This document shows, piece by piece, positions 22,211 through 35,335 of a stretch of 64,000 nt of DNA. Location: the NCBI GenBank assembly GCA_032158295.1, contig CM063256.1, forward strand, positions 10,586,453-10,650,452. The letters run 5' to 3'. The notes under the pieces were generated by a model. That model did not search any database. It was not told where the DNA came from and saw nothing but the letters and a program-made list of their open reading frames with translations. Position 1 is the first letter of the stretch. The number at the start of each line of letters is the position of its first letter. The stretch is from Pycnopodia helianthoides (taxonomy: Eukaryota > Echinodermata > Asteroidea > Forcipulatida > Asteriidae). Position numbers and translations under genes: made by a program.

Positions 22211-23337
22211 TTACCATTTCAAATATTGTGCGCTGTTTATTAATTTTTTTCCCGGATGGTGTGGCACTTGTTCGGTTCCAACTCCTCCAGATCACATGGA
22301 ATGCGGTTTATTAATTATACAGGGGCATCATTCGTCGATGACCAAATCTAACTCTACAGCTGCACCAAAGCTCTATATGCGTTCACAACCGCATCTTGCT
22401 CCCCGAAAGTTTACTTTAAATCAAAGATCGAAAATGTGATCGAGTCTCTAATTGATTATTGAACACAAATCACTGCACCTCGCATCGCGCTGTGAATGAG
22501 TTCATTTATCATTTTGTTTAAATAACTGCATCTTGCATGTCACCTTGACATTGATTGAACAACGCGCTCATTGCCGTTCGTTCATTATAAATGCACAGCC
22601 ATTTCTGCATATCATTACGGCTGTACAACAGCCAGTGCACAAAGTCGTTCCCAGGGCACCACCAAAAGATCTTCACGCGTAAACCCTATATCTCTTGAAT
22701 AATGAATGAGATCGATCGTGACACACTTGTCTGTAAAGTCTAATATGTTTGAAGGGAATGTCCATAGAGTCGACGTGGTACCCCGGGATGAATACGGAGC
22801 TACAGCGAGATGGTAAAAAATATTGTAAACATCCTCACTGCGGCGATGTGACCTCACTGACCGGTCCATCAGACGATGAGTCTGGTGGGGCACCCTTGAG
22901 GGGGGTTTCAGAGGCCACTCACGAGGTACTCCAAAACCTCATGTGCACTTGCACACAGTTCGGTAATCCACAATGCTCTTAGATTTCCAGGACAGTGATC
23001 CTTAGAAACTCCTAACCGGAAAAAAAATGCATCTTGGCATGTTTAAATTATAATAATTTATATTAAAAGCCCACCGGAAACAGCCGCAGGTATGCCCAAG
23101 TATTTTTGTTGACACTGAAACTGTGTGTGATCATGGTTCGCTAATCGCGAAGGTCCTTAATTCGAGGTCCGTGTTCCTTTTTCACTGCCGAGCAAATCAA
23201 CACACCAAACGGAAACGTCACTTGGCATTTCTGACATTGAAAGCAAACTTATTTTTTTTTATTTTTTATTTACGGAAATTTACGGTCGTATTCCCTAAAA
23301 CATGTTAACCAGAATGTGTTTTAACAGTTGGGCTACT
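22211..23337. other. Non-coding stretch
   Basis: Open frames at 22615-22893 (-) and 22749-22982 (+) overlap on opposite strands and lack any domain signature. Nothing else recognised. Confidence 0.4.
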
Positions 23338-23719
23338 TTAAGGTTTACGGGATTGGTAAGGATAACAACATTATTGTTTATTTTATTTAGTCTGAAAGGC
23401 TGCTGGAATTTTTGTGTGAAGTATGTCGATCTGAAATAAAGTCATATTCGAATAAAACAATTATGAACCCCCCCCCCAAAAAAAAAAAAAATTTAAAAAA
23501 AATTTAAAAAAATGCAACAGCTGATAAAGCGAAATTAAGGACAATGTGTTCGCATACTGAAAATTGTGCATGGTATTCCACTATTTGCTCCAGACTCACA
23601 CAACGGGTTAAGCACAAATTTTCATAGGTATGTTTTTTCATAAATGTGTGACACAAAAAAAACATGAACACTGTCTGCGACTTTTTGTCAGCTCTACCAG
23701 TCCTGTATAATACCTTTAA
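23338..23719. mobile_element. TTAA-flanked miniature element, family 3
   Basis: A 382-bp unit between TTAA sites with inverted ends AGGTTTACGGGATTGGTA and TACCAGTCCTGTATAATACCT. Same family as 3785-4176. Contains C- and A-homopolymer runs. Confidence 0.65.
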
Positions 23720-24439
23720 TAGAAAAAAAATTGCATAAGTCAGAGGGTGAAACGGTAAAAAAGGGTTTTACATCAAATTGTTGTTGGTTTTTTGGTGGGG
23801 TGTTTTTTATCTTTTAAAAAACCCATTTTCTGCTGAAAGGACATTTGGTGCACTTTGAATTGCTGCATGACATTAGCTCTAAAGGTCATTTGCGGAATTG
23901 AAGGCTATATGTGTTGTGCAGAAAACCCCTTCCGCTCATTATTTTATTGATCGACCCGTTAAATTGGCCTGAAATCGGCGCGTGCCTGCCGTGGCTTCTG
24001 TTGATGAGGCTGTAATGCTCTGCGAGGGTCGCTGTGATAATGCTGAACCCAAGAGAAAAGTCCCCTCGTTTTTTGTTTTTGTTTTTTCCCCCGTGATGGG
24101 AAAGTTGTTATTTGGTTCATGGCATGACGCGTGTCCCCGTTGGGTGTTTGTTTGTTTAGATGATCTTCCCAACTAGGGAGCTCAAGGGGGCACCAGTCAA
24201 TCTATCTCTCTCATCCAAATATTGGAATTGCACAAAATACAAAAATTGTGATTCAGTATTAAACTAGACGACAATACTTATTCTGGTCATTGTGAAATCA
24301 GCGGTTAGCCTGACTGGATTCTCACCCACGACCTTTTGCTAGTCCCGCAGTCTAGCACTTGATCACGGTGACTCTTTGTGAAATCGCGGTGAATTTCTGT
24401 TCCATACATGTTATCTTGTAAGGAGATCATTCGAAGGAC

Positions 24440-24735
24440 AGCAGGTTTGTTAGTTCAGATTTGCATTCTGTTTCGAGGAAAACACGCATTGTTATTTATT
24501 CTACAACCATACAGCAAATTAAAATATGGAGTTTGGGCTTAATGTGTGTGCATCGAAACTCCCAGCATTCTCCTGAAGACGAGCAGAGTATGCTGTTCGA
24601 AACGTCGAGACCACACCAGCTCTTTTCAGAGCCAACACTCCTCCAAAAGAGATTTTGCATAATGGTTGTACCCGCAAGTTTACTATTTGTAGTTATTTCT
24701 TATTTTCCACCCATGCAAAGCTTCCAACACCACCT
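24440..24735 (+). repeat. Dispersed repeat scrap with a hammerhead-like core
   Basis: The CCTGAAGACGAGCAG..GCTGTTCGAAACGTCG string (24572-24607) shows the ordered CUGANGA and GAAA strands of a hammerhead ribozyme core, a feature reported in Penelope-like retroelements. The stems around it are imperfect and no closed stem III is evident, so function is doubtful. The frame spanning it has no known domain. Confidence 0.4.
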
Positions 24736-27700
24736 ATTTGTGTGTGTCTGTTTATCGTATAGTTAATAAATTTAATTTCAAACCGGTATTGCTTTCTTAA
24801 CTGATTGTGGACTTTGGAACACTCAAAAGGGGGAACATGCAGACTACGCAACCTGTAAAAACAGCTTCACTCACTCGTGGCTAGTTTTCAACACTCGATT
24901 TTGTCATTTTTGTCATCGTTGTCTTTATCGTGGTTTTGTAGGCTCGGGGCTGATGTTTCGGCTCTCTCCCCCGCCGTGTATTATGAAGAGTTCCCGGCGG
25001 AGTTCCCGGCGGATGCGTTCGGTGCTTTAGGGGGGGGGGGGGGATGAGACAGAAGTTTCCCTAAATCAACATAACAATTCTTTTGGTGTCAACAATGGTG
25101 AACACGTCATACGCAACATGTCCTCGGGGTTGACTGCATCAACAGGTAGCAAAGCTTGAAATGGCTGGTTATATAGATGAAAGACGGTTATATGTGAAGG
25201 CCGTGGTATAAAACACACCTGGAACGGGAAAATATCCTTTGCTAATTAAATGTTTAATTGGTATACGTGAAAATATTATTTAGTTTAACAGATATTCTTT
25301 GGTATAAGTGAACATGTTCTTTGGTACAGGAGAAGATATTATTTTGTATATACGGAATGCTTTGGTATGATGGAAAGTATACTATAAAGCAAGGAAATAT
25401 ATATTTTTTTTTTCATATAAAATATTTGTTGAAATAGTTTGATAAATGCTCTATAGTTTCAAAAGGAGTTAGACAAATTAGATAAATAAATGAATAAAAA
25501 ATAAAACAGATTGTCACAATATTATAGTGAAATAATATTGTGTTATCTTCCATTAAAAAAATGAATATTACGAAACTGTGGGTGGAAGAGAAAGTAGTCT
25601 GGCCCTTGATGTCATGAAAATCATTAATACTTAGGTTGCCCATGCTAACAGGGCACACGACATTACGCAGTGACACTCATATAATTCTAGCTGTGTGTGT
25701 GTGGAAATGTTTGTATATTATACAAAATCTGTACATATTTTCCAAGGTTGACAGGACCCAATTTTAGAATTTGATATTATTATATATTTTTTTACTCTAT
25801 ACAAATTAATTGTGTCAAAATTAATTTATTGAACACGGCTGTATTGTTATCCTGGATGCTAAATTAAGCCTCTTTACAACCACGCTAAGATTGCTTTCTC
25901 CAGCAACACATTACAAAAGCACTTGTTATAAAACGCGATGGTTTAAATTTATAATGAATTTGTTTTGCAGCCCTCGATGAAAGGCAGGGCTGGGTTAATT
26001 AGCCTTCACCGTTGCAAACGCTGTACTTCGCCATACGGCTGTTCGATGACATTACAATAAAACACTAATCGAAAAGAGGGCACATAAATGAGATGGAGCA
26101 CGACCGTTCCATGACAGATTCACGAACTTTAAAGTAGTGTACACAATTATATCAAACACAGCTGTTTTGTGTTTTACATCGGTGCATAAATTTAAAAGAT
26201 ACACTTTTTGCTGATAGTAAACGGCTTTTACATGATTAGTTTAGAAGTTGTTTATTTCTGTTTATGCAGAACTGTGTTTGCTCCGTGAGAAGCAAATAAA
26301 AGTAAACAAATAGTAAAATTAATCTCTGTATTATATTGGGAGGGGGGGGGGTTATTGAGAAATCAAAAAGGCAATTCAAAAACCTCCCGAGAAGAACGGG
26401 AGGGCCCCATCCGACCGCGAGGCACTGGAGCGGACAAAGGTGATCAGATTCACCGTGGTATGTATTAAGCAAAGCCCGAAGCGTAGAACACGAGTAGAGT
26501 GTCTAGCTAAACTGGACGGACAAGCATCTCTAGTCACTGTTACCATGGCGATCAGTGTGATTCACGATGAATGTAGTCTCGCCAATAGTGACCTGGGATC
26601 GAATATGTATTGAAATATATGTCACAGCAATGGGAGTAGTTCTTGAATTTACTTGTGTGTAAGTGCATACAGGAGGAAAGAAACTCGATTATGAACGACG
26701 TACTGGCATTGGACTAGGAAACCCCCCCCTGTTAATTAAAGTTTGATCGTAAAGTATGATAAATTGACCTGTATTGAGGCACCATAAGATTTTTTTTGGA
26801 AGCCTAAATATTGTATTCATTGACCTCCTCCAGTTTTCATTAAAAATACCGTACAGCCATGGATCTTTGTTTACAGCTCTATGGTACAACCAACTGTGGA
26901 AAACTTCAGCAAATTCGGTCAACGATACTCTGTTTCTCGTCCAACACTTGAACCATGAAACTTGATGAAATCTTTATTGTATGATACGTTTGTTTAGAAC
27001 CCGAACATTTGAATGATTTGCTCTATACACAAACAAATATATGAATGAATAAATCAATAAATAAACAAAAAATATTCAATGAATAAATAAACGAACGAAT
27101 AAATAAATGAATGAATAAACGTTTGCTGTATTAACGTTTGGGTTGACATGATTAAAACAAAACATGTTTTAAATAGGCTTGATCATCTTTTTTTTTGCTG
27201 ACGAGTGCCACTAAAATAATGTTTTAAAAAACCGGGGGGAAAAATAACTGTTAACAGTTAACCTTGTATAAAATATGCTGGGTCACCTTTTTGTGCAACT
27301 GTTCCATGTCATAAAAAAAAAAAAATCTAATTATGATAATGTCTACACATAATACAATATTTGTTTAACATGTACAAACAATTATGTATGCTATATATGT
27401 ACTTCGCTTTGTCCGTGGCATTTTATGAGAACGTTTTTTTGTGTATGTTTTTGTTTGTCTTGAAACAGCGGTATGTCAAAACGCGTTCAGAGGGAGAGGG
27501 GGATTGGGTCTTGCAACTTTTATGTAATTTTAGTATAAATGTTTTGAAGCTGATGGGTCAAAGTGGCCATGTGGATAAAATAAGTTTCCTCGGTAAGATT
27601 TGTTTTTAATAAATAAATCAATCAATTAATAAATCTACAAAACTCATACTTCATTGCTTTTATCTAAATGTTGAATTACAATATAAAAATGACATACCAA

Positions 27701-28845
27701 AGCAGCTTGTTACAATTGTAATAAACTACAAATAATTAGTGCAAAGTAAATAATTATTGAATGCAACTTTTATACAAACGAAGATCTTTAACTCTACATT
27801 ACAAACTTTACGGAGACAGTTGTGTACATTCTACCACAAGGTGATATGTCAGCGAATATTACAAATTTCTGATCGATTTCGCAAATTTTTAATTAAATTC
27901 CCAGTTTGGCAGTCGCTCTGACTCGTCATATACCTAACCCCCCCCCCAAAAAAAAAAAGCCGAAATGTATAATTAAATATAAATTTCCCATGTCGTGATA
28001 AATTCTGGTTCTGTAGCTGAGGGGGCCCCTGCAAGTGCGTCGTTCTCCAATTAAAATGTGATATACCTCCTAGTTCGGAATGAGAGAGAAGAAGAGAATT
28101 AAGCCCTTGGTCAAAGTCCGCACTTGCCATCACAAGTATAGCCACGGCGATATACACGCATAATAATTTTGAGGCATCGTTCACAGAGCAATAACCATAG
28201 CTCAATGCTGTGTTGTGTGTACAATTTATAGGAAGTTTGGGGCTGGTCTCGTCTTACTGTAAAACTATATTCTTTTTTTGTTTTTATCAGACTTGTCTGT
28301 TGCCTAGAGCTTAAAATGAGACATCACTGAGTTTTAGGGGCCTGATCATTGTGGGGTTTTGTCTCTGTTGATAATCCTTCTTTTTTTTGTAAAGATGTAT
28401 TCAGAAGCAGTCGATGTTTGTCTCTTCGAGCTTAAGACTTCATTGAGGTTTAAGTAGATATTGTTCTTTCTGTCCATAATGAAATACATGAATGCTACCT
28501 TCCCGTTCAATACCATGCAATGTTAAAAGTTACACAGTATAGCCTGGCGAAGTTTTGATTATTTATGACGTTTGCCCTTCAATCCTAATGACAGAGGGAG
28601 ACCAATTAAGAGATGATAGATCAAAGATAATTTTGTTGTTGACAAATGAAAGATTTAACTGTTTCATGTAGAACATGCTGAACATGAAAATTACATTAGC
28701 TCGATGCATGATCTTTGCGATGGGTATGTCTGTAAAGATCTTAAATTACAAAGGCATTTATAAAGTGCGCATCGTGTATCAGGAAACCCATTCATTGGCG
28801 CTGCTCTAGAGAAATTACTGTGATTTTAACTGTTGGGGAAACTCT
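24736..28845. other. Gene desert, low-complexity AT-rich DNA
   Basis: No exon, RNA gene or mobile element recognised. It contains G- and C-runs (25030-25043, 26340-26350, 26723-26729, 27939-27947) and a GAAT/ATAA tetranucleotide stretch at 27040-27122. Open frames are short and Leu/Phe-rich from AT composition. Confidence 0.45.
27040..27122. repeat. Degenerate AATGAATAAATA repeat
   Basis: Tetranucleotide-like run of AATA, GAAT and GAAC units. Confidence 0.75.
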
Positions 28846-29440
28846 TAGCCGACTGGGTCTTTCTAGGTCATATAAGTTCATTTCTGCTCTGAGCCGACTG
28901 TGTCTTTCTAGGTCTTTAAGTTCATTTCTGCTCTGAGCCGACTGTGTCTTTCTAGGTCTTTAAGTTCATTTCTGCTCTGAGCCGACTGGTCTTTCTAGGT
29001 CTTTAAGTTCTTTCTGCTCTGAGCCGACTGTGTCTTTCTAGGTCTTTAAGTCATTTCTGCTCTGAGCCGACTGGGTCTTTCTAGGTCTTATAAGTTCTTT
29101 CTGCTCTGAGCGACTGTGTCTTCCTAGGTCTTATAAGTCCTTTCTGCTCTGAGCTGACTGGGTCTTTCTAGGTCTTATAAGTCCTTTCTGCTCTGAGTGA
29201 CTGGGTCTATGTCTTAAAGGTCTTACAAGTCCTTTCTGATCTGCTGATCTGAGCCTTTAGGGTCTTTCTAGGTCTTATAATGTTCTTTCTGCTCTGAGCT
29301 GACTGAGTCCTTGTAGGTCTTTTAAGTCCTTTCTGACCTAAGCCGACTTGGTCTTTCTAGGTCTTACTAGTCCTTTCTGACCTGAGCCGACTTGGTCTTT
29401 CTAAATCTTATAAGTTCATTACTGCTCTGATCCTGAGCCG
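28846..29440. repeat. Minisatellite, about 45-bp unit, roughly 13 copies
   Basis: Unit: GAGCCGACTGTGTCTTTCT, AGGTCTTTAAGTTCATTTCT, GCTCT. Early copies (28890-29020) are nearly identical; later ones accumulate substitutions and small deletions, and the last copies read CTGACCTAAGCC. Confidence 0.92.
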
Positions 29441-30129
29441 AGTCGATCCATGAACTGATCATCGTCATTCTAAGCAACTGTTCCTGTCCCACAAAAAGCT
29501 AGACACGAAATCGTCTCTCTTTATCCTATGGTTATTACGTAATCACAATTACAGTGAGAGACACTCTCGCTTCAAGATCATCAATAAATCAATTCTGTCT
29601 GATTGGGAACACAATTAGTTAATTGGCATTTCAAATTGCAGGTGCAATGATTGTCGTTAAAACAAATGAGGTACTTTAATACAGGGTGCAAAATACACTA
29701 ATAGTTATTCGTTTAAATTTGTATTTAGATAAAATTCCTCTGGTCTTCATCTCTCGTTATATTGTAAAGTTTTTGTGTTTATTTAAATGTTAGACTTGTT
29801 TGTTTTATTAATATCTAAACATAGTATTAAGCCCAGAACAAAAATAATCAGCAAAAGTAACCACTTCATGGGACCTTAAAAGGTGGGCATGGCAGCAAAA
29901 GCAAATAAATTTTTAACAGTCTGAAATATCTGCTCTATAATTTTTGTTTAATGAAGCAAGTTTGTTCAGTTTCAACATTTCTCGAATGTAATTCCGTGCT
30001 GTTCCAGTTTTATTTCTTGGTTTTAAAATTCATTTAGATGGGTATGGGGTTTAGACACATGTTAATAAATAAAAGGTGTGTAAAGATTATTATTATAATT
30101 TTTGTGTATATTTTTTTTAATACGGTACA
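29441..30129. other. Non-coding stretch
   Basis: No gene or repeat recognised. Confidence 0.4.
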
Positions 30130-30335
30130 CCCGAAAACTGGTCAAAATTTTGATTTTGACTCAGATTCTGCGTCAGTTTGACACAGTTTGGGGGTCAGTT
30201 TGACACAGACTTCCGGTCATACTGACCGTGAAATGGGGTCAGGCCCCGTGAGACCCGGAACCAGGGTCAATTCTGACCCGGATGTCTTCGTGAGACACGG
30301 AACCAGGGTCAATTCTGACCCGGATGTTGTCAGAG
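30130..30335. repeat. GGTCA/TGACC-rich dispersed repeat, copy 2
   Basis: Runs such as GGGTCAGTTTGACACAG, CATACTGACCGTGAAATGGG and GGGTCAATTCTGACCCGGAT, the last followed by a tandem second copy of GAGACCCGGAACCAGGGTCA. Same family as 2521, 41965 and 42612. Confidence 0.65.
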
Positions 30336-31472
30336 TGGTTCAGCGTATGTGTGAGTGCTTCGAATGATATCTCTTTATGACAATATTATGTCCAACCTAG
30401 ATATTTTTTCCTGGAGATTGGAACCGGTATAAACGTATTATGATCAGTGAGCTTTGAGATTGAACCAGTTAAATTGTCTTATTATTGCCAACCGTTAGTG
30501 TTTTGTTGTTGTTTTTTGTTGTTTTTTTTTTTTTTTTTTTAACGCAATATAATATACTGGCCATGTTGAACATCGTGGATGATTATCATACCCTTTCTCT
30601 CTACTGGAGGGTGGTCAGGGTACTGTGGTAAATGATTCACTTTTCCTCCGTGTTGCGTCATCTCTGTAAATGACTCTTCCTTCGCGCACTGCATCGCTCC
30701 CTGAACACTCTCACGGTCCAGGATGCAAAAGAGGCCGATGGATGGGAGTCAATGCAGCACTTTTATCTTGACTAGCATTTTTTTCGCTTTGATGGATAGC
30801 GAGTGAATAAATTGGACGGTTCCACATCGTGACTGTTTTGACGCGCTGTGTGGAGTGAAACGGTGCCGTGTGTGTGCATCTCCATTCGGTACAGCATTTA
30901 TCATCCTTTGGTGGATAATGTTAAACAAGAGGCGGTCGGTTAATACTGTCGCCATTTATTTTTATCTTCTGAGTCAAGCGATGGTTCAAAGCCATCACAG
31001 TAGGCATATTATACCTGAACTGATCATTTGTCCGACACATTTAATTCGAAAGCTCACTGATTATAAAGGTCCGTATCACAACCAATCCTCCCCGAAAATA
31101 TGTCCGTCTAAAAAAACTGTCTAAGTCAAGAAATTCGCCGTTGAAGATCCAACATTTTTGTCGATAAAAATAATGTCACAACCGAAATACGCTCGACGTG
31201 AACGGTCTCCAACAAAATGTAAACATTTGACCACCGATTTTGATTTAAGTTTTTATGGATTTGGTTGTGCGTTTTAATTAAAAACTTCGAAGTGGAGTTA
31301 ATCTCAGTCTATATCCAAAAACAGTGGTGTGCTTTCCCTTTAACGTTGTGGCACGTTCAACAACTGTGGATTAATCATTTTAAGCCACTTTAATTGGACA
31401 GGGACGCGTTCAGAGCCCAGCCAGCCAGCTATAAATGGAAAGATGGCATAAATTATGCATACCGAATACGAT
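30336..31472. other. Non-coding stretch with a T-run
   Basis: Contains a T-tract at 30500-30541. The + and - strand open frames around 30749-31124 overlap and show no domain. Confidence 0.4.
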
Positions 31473-31861
31473 TTAAAGGGAAGGTATACCTTTGGTTTTT
31501 TGAACCGTTCGATTGTTTAATCCTACATAAATGTAGATATACACAATCAAACTAACCTGTGAAAATATCATTTCAAAAGGTGGTAGCGGTTTTTTTTATA
31601 TTTCGCCGAAAATCCGGAGCGGTTATGTCCACGCAGGAAGAATGATCCGCAATTGGAATACACAATGATCTGAGAAGCGTTTCTGACTCATATTCAATTT
31701 TTTCCGATGAAAACTAATATATTTTTTCCATAACCACATTACTCCGAAGTGAAATGATTCTCAAAATGCTTTATACTGTCGAAAGCGCTCTACTTGCAAC
31801 CAAGTAATTTGTTATAGTCATTAATTTTAAGAGTGATTACCAAACGTATACGTTCCCTTAA
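31473..31861 (+). mobile_element. TTAA-flanked miniature transposon, family 2
   Basis: A 389-bp unit with TTAA at both edges and inverted ends AGGGAAGGTATACCTTTGG and CCAAACGTATACGTTCCCT. The interior shares AACCTGTGAAAATATCATTT and the CTGAGAAGCGTTTCT block with the copies at 52040 and 60826. Confidence 0.82.
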
Positions 31862-32044
31862 ATACAGTGTAGTTGTTTTTGGTTCTCGATATTTTTTTAC
31901 AATACTTGTATGGCAACTAAACTGCCACTTCATGCATCGTAAAACTGGAATCATTGTTTACATGGTACTGTGCCCATGATTGCCACATTGTTTATCGTCG
32001 TTGTTGTTGTGGTTAATGTCTTTTTTGTCTTCGTCATCACATAA

Positions 32045-32240
32045 AAATGGCGCGTCATGGCCGAGCGACCAAGAGCAAATGGCTGAAGCTCTGGTGTTTC
32101 TGATCAGCGGAGTCTGGGTTCGTGTCCCGGTCGTGGCGCTTGCGGGCTTGAGCAAGATACGTTACAATAACATTTGCTTCGTCCTTCGGATGGCACATTA
32201 AGCCATAGGTCGTGTGTACATGAATTGGCAGCGCACATAA
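32045..32240 (+). mobile_element. tRNA-derived SINE
   Basis: tRNA-like head (GTCATGGCCGAGCGACCAAG, a long variable arm, GGGTTCGTGTCCCGGTCGTG) followed by a tail with TTGAGCAAGATACGTTACAA and CTTCGTCCTTCGGATGGCAC. The tail recurs in shortened form at 41880-41930. The overlapping short frames on both strands are SINE sequence. Confidence 0.8.
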
Positions 32241-32387
32241 AATTACCCAGAACACTTATCGTGGAAGAGCGGGGGTTAACCCTGGTGTTTGTTGTTCACA
32301 TTATAGCAAGCAACCTTGTTTACAGATTTCCTCAGGCTCGTGAGCTACAGGGATGAATTTCACTTGTGAGGTATTCTTTGGTCATTA

Positions 32388-32475
32388 CAAGAAATGAATA
32401 ATTACAAAGCAGGCCTATAGCTATAATAACTATAAGAAATGAATAATTACAAAGTAGGCCTATAACTATAATAAA
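32388..32475. repeat. Two-copy tandem repeat, about 47 bp
   Basis: AAGAAATGAATAATTACAAA followed by G(C/T)AGGCCTATA occurs twice in a row. Confidence 0.85.
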
Positions 32476-33889
32476 TATTAATGATAATAATTAATCTCCT
32501 TATGAGAACCATTATTGATATCATCATCTTACTAACCATCACCCTCCTCGTCATCATCATCAGCTTCCTCCTCACCGTCTTCATCTTTAATTCACCTCCT
32601 TGAAGACATTGCTCAATGGATGTCTACATAAACTGAGGAACAAAAATCATTTTCTCATATACTTCATTCTTCAGTTAGAACACTCTTTGCTCTTCTAGAT
32701 CTCCTTCATGTTATCAAACATAATAGACCAAAAACACACCAGCTATAAGCACATTTTCTTGTGTGAAGAAAAGTAATGTTCACTTTATTTTGGAAAGGAA
32801 AACCATTGTCAAAGTTAATAAGACCAATTCTGCGGAAGAGGGTTTTGGGAGCACGAGCCCTTATTTACTTTTGATGAAGCAAGTTTTACATTTTGGTTTT
32901 TGTTTTTATTTCAGCATAAAACCAAGTACTGTAAAGACAAAAATAACAGCTGAACTTGTTTTTGAGATGTGCCCCTATTCTGTATTTTTAATATATCAAA
33001 GATTGTTGAAATGGTCATCTGGAACAGTCTTCCATCCAATGTCAGAGCATCACCATCAGTTCAAGTTTTCAAGAATCGACTGAAGACATTGTTCCATAAT
33101 CAATTCATATTCTTCTTTCTCCATTGTGTGTTCCTTGCTGTTTAATATTGCAGTTGTTTCTTGTTATATTGTAGTGTACAACGCTGTGATCTTATATTGT
33201 AGTGTAGAGCGCTATGTAAATGGCAGTTTATTATAAAGTGTTTAGTGCACTCTCCATGTAAGATTTTATGGTTTTCTTTCATTGAGCTATGAACAGATTG
33301 AGCCTGTATGAAGACCATCCTCAAGGGCTCTTTTATTAACATGTGATGTCACAGGTTACATAGTCTGCATCATTGAGACGAAACCTTGAAAAATATCAGT
33401 GTTTTCATTTTGAGGGGTGTCTCAGCCGGCAGCTTGTCCGTGTCAAACACACGGATTAAACCTCAAAGGTCCCAAACCACGTGGTGAGAGACCTTCCGTG
33501 GCAGCTGTCGGACAGACCGGGAACGAACTCTCACACAAACCCCCCAGGGGCCTAAACTGCCCCCCCCCCCTATGCCCGGTATTTAATACCGTGATGATGT
33601 GTGGCTGGACACACTGCGATCCCCGTGTCCTAACCGTAAAGCATAATATCAGATTATCAAATTATTCCCAGATCGTATGAGGATGATTCATTTCGGAATT
33701 GCCTCTTAGAACGAATCGTGGGAGGAGCACCGTGGTGTAGATATACAGAGAGGGAGACCAGCGGGGGGGATTTAGAGACGCGTGTCATGTACACCCCCCG
33801 ACAATCAGGGGCAATTTACGGCAGGGTGGTGACGGAGCAACACGCTAAATGGGGTCCTCGTATATCAACCTAATACTAAAATAGTTTTT
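32476..33889. other. Non-coding stretch
   Basis: CAT/ATC-rich simple sequence at 32520-32580 and a C-run at 33561-33570. Open frames lack domain signals; a TGTAGTGTA..AGCGCTATGTAAATGG string near 33200 resembles a LINE/SINE tail. Confidence 0.4.
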
Positions 33890-34610
33890 TTTTTTTAATA
33901 TTATGACAAATAATAACAAGAAGAATGTTGATAATATCCAATCAAAACAGCATTGGATTTGACCTTCTGTGACTGGCACAAGTTCCTCCTTGTATTGTAA
34001 AGACCCATGTTGTTGTTGATGTTCGATGGTGTCACGTTTCAAATTTCGCTGTGAAAGAGTCTCGGTTAAAATGACATTTTTCAACGTGAGGTTATAGAGA
34101 CATGTTACTATTTCCCGACTTACATTAAAGACACTGGACACCTTTGGTAATTGTCAAAGACCAGTCTTCTCACTTGGTGTATCTCAACATATGCACACAA
34201 TAACAAACCTGTGAAAATTTGAACACAATCGGTTGTCGAAGTTGCGAGATAATAATGGAAGAAAAAACACCCTTGTCCATGTTGTCACACGAAGTTGTGT
34301 GCTTTCAGATGCTTGATTTCGATTTCGAGACCTCACGCGTGAGGTCTCAAAATCAATTCAAATATTTTACTGAGAAATCACTTCTTTCTCAAAAACTACG
34401 TTACTTCAGAGGGAGCCGTTTATCACAATGTTTTATACTATCAACAGGCTCTCCATTGCTCGTTACCGAGTAAGTTTTTATGCTAACAATTATTTTGAGT
34501 AATTACCAATAGTGTCCAGTGCCTTTAAAGGACTCCATCCATTGAAAAGTGAGTGCATCACAAAATCGAATCTGACATCGAAGCCCCTCGTTAATGAAGA
34601 TGTATCCATA
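33890..34610. repeat. GATGACGTCA / GTGCATCACAAAA family repeat, split by a transposon
   Basis: The left part (33890-34124) and right part (34529-34610) together match 9840-10165; the TTAA-flanked unit 34125-34528 interrupts them. Confidence 0.65.
34125..34528 (+). mobile_element. TTAA-flanked miniature transposon, family 2, nested
   Basis: A 404-bp unit with TTAA duplicated on both sides and inverted ends AGACACTGGACACCTTTGG and CCAATAGTGTCCAGTGCCT. A perfect 22-bp palindrome centred on CACGCGTG lies at 34327-34348. Because it sits inside another repeat, it shows directly what an insertion into one TTAA looks like. Confidence 0.88.
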
Positions 34611-35335
34611 ATGACAATATTGTTCGACACGCACGTGGTCTCCAGACGTGGTGGTCCTGTTCAGGTTAATTAAGGAAGAAGGAGGTCATACCAAAATGGA
34701 TCCAATCCGTCTGGGAAACAGTCGGATTATTGTTTTGTAACTGTCTTTATTAATTACCTCATGGCATCCATCTTAGCACGAGTAACATGCTCATATTTTT
34801 ATAATTTTGCGTGTACTTGATTAGTCCATAGTTATGCTATGCATCAACTCAACATGTTGGTCTACACGCATGTTAAATCAATGCATGCTTCAAGTCACAG
34901 GCCAATCTATTTTATGACAATTTCATAAGTATGGTAATGCTGGCCGCCTTTAACTTGTATACCTTTGATGTTCATAGTTTTAAAAAAGATTCGTCGGACA
35001 ATTTTGCACGGCGAATTAGTTGCTGGAAATACACCTGCGTCACATCGGCAAAAATATCTAACTTGCTTGTCTCAGCTAAAAACCACAAAATTGTATTTAT
35101 TCACGCAGTACAGACGATAACTTTCCAAATTCACCCTGGCAGTTTGTGAGCGGCTCGTGTCTTGACTTGTTTTTTTTTTTAAGTACAGTGCTGTAATACT
35201 GCATTGCTAACTCAGTGAGTCATTTCTTTCTTGTGTGAGGCCTGTTCCATAGATATGACACATCAAGTGGCTTTGGGGGCAGTACATTAATACGAAAGCC
35301 CATTAGCGCAAAAACACACACACACATACACAATT

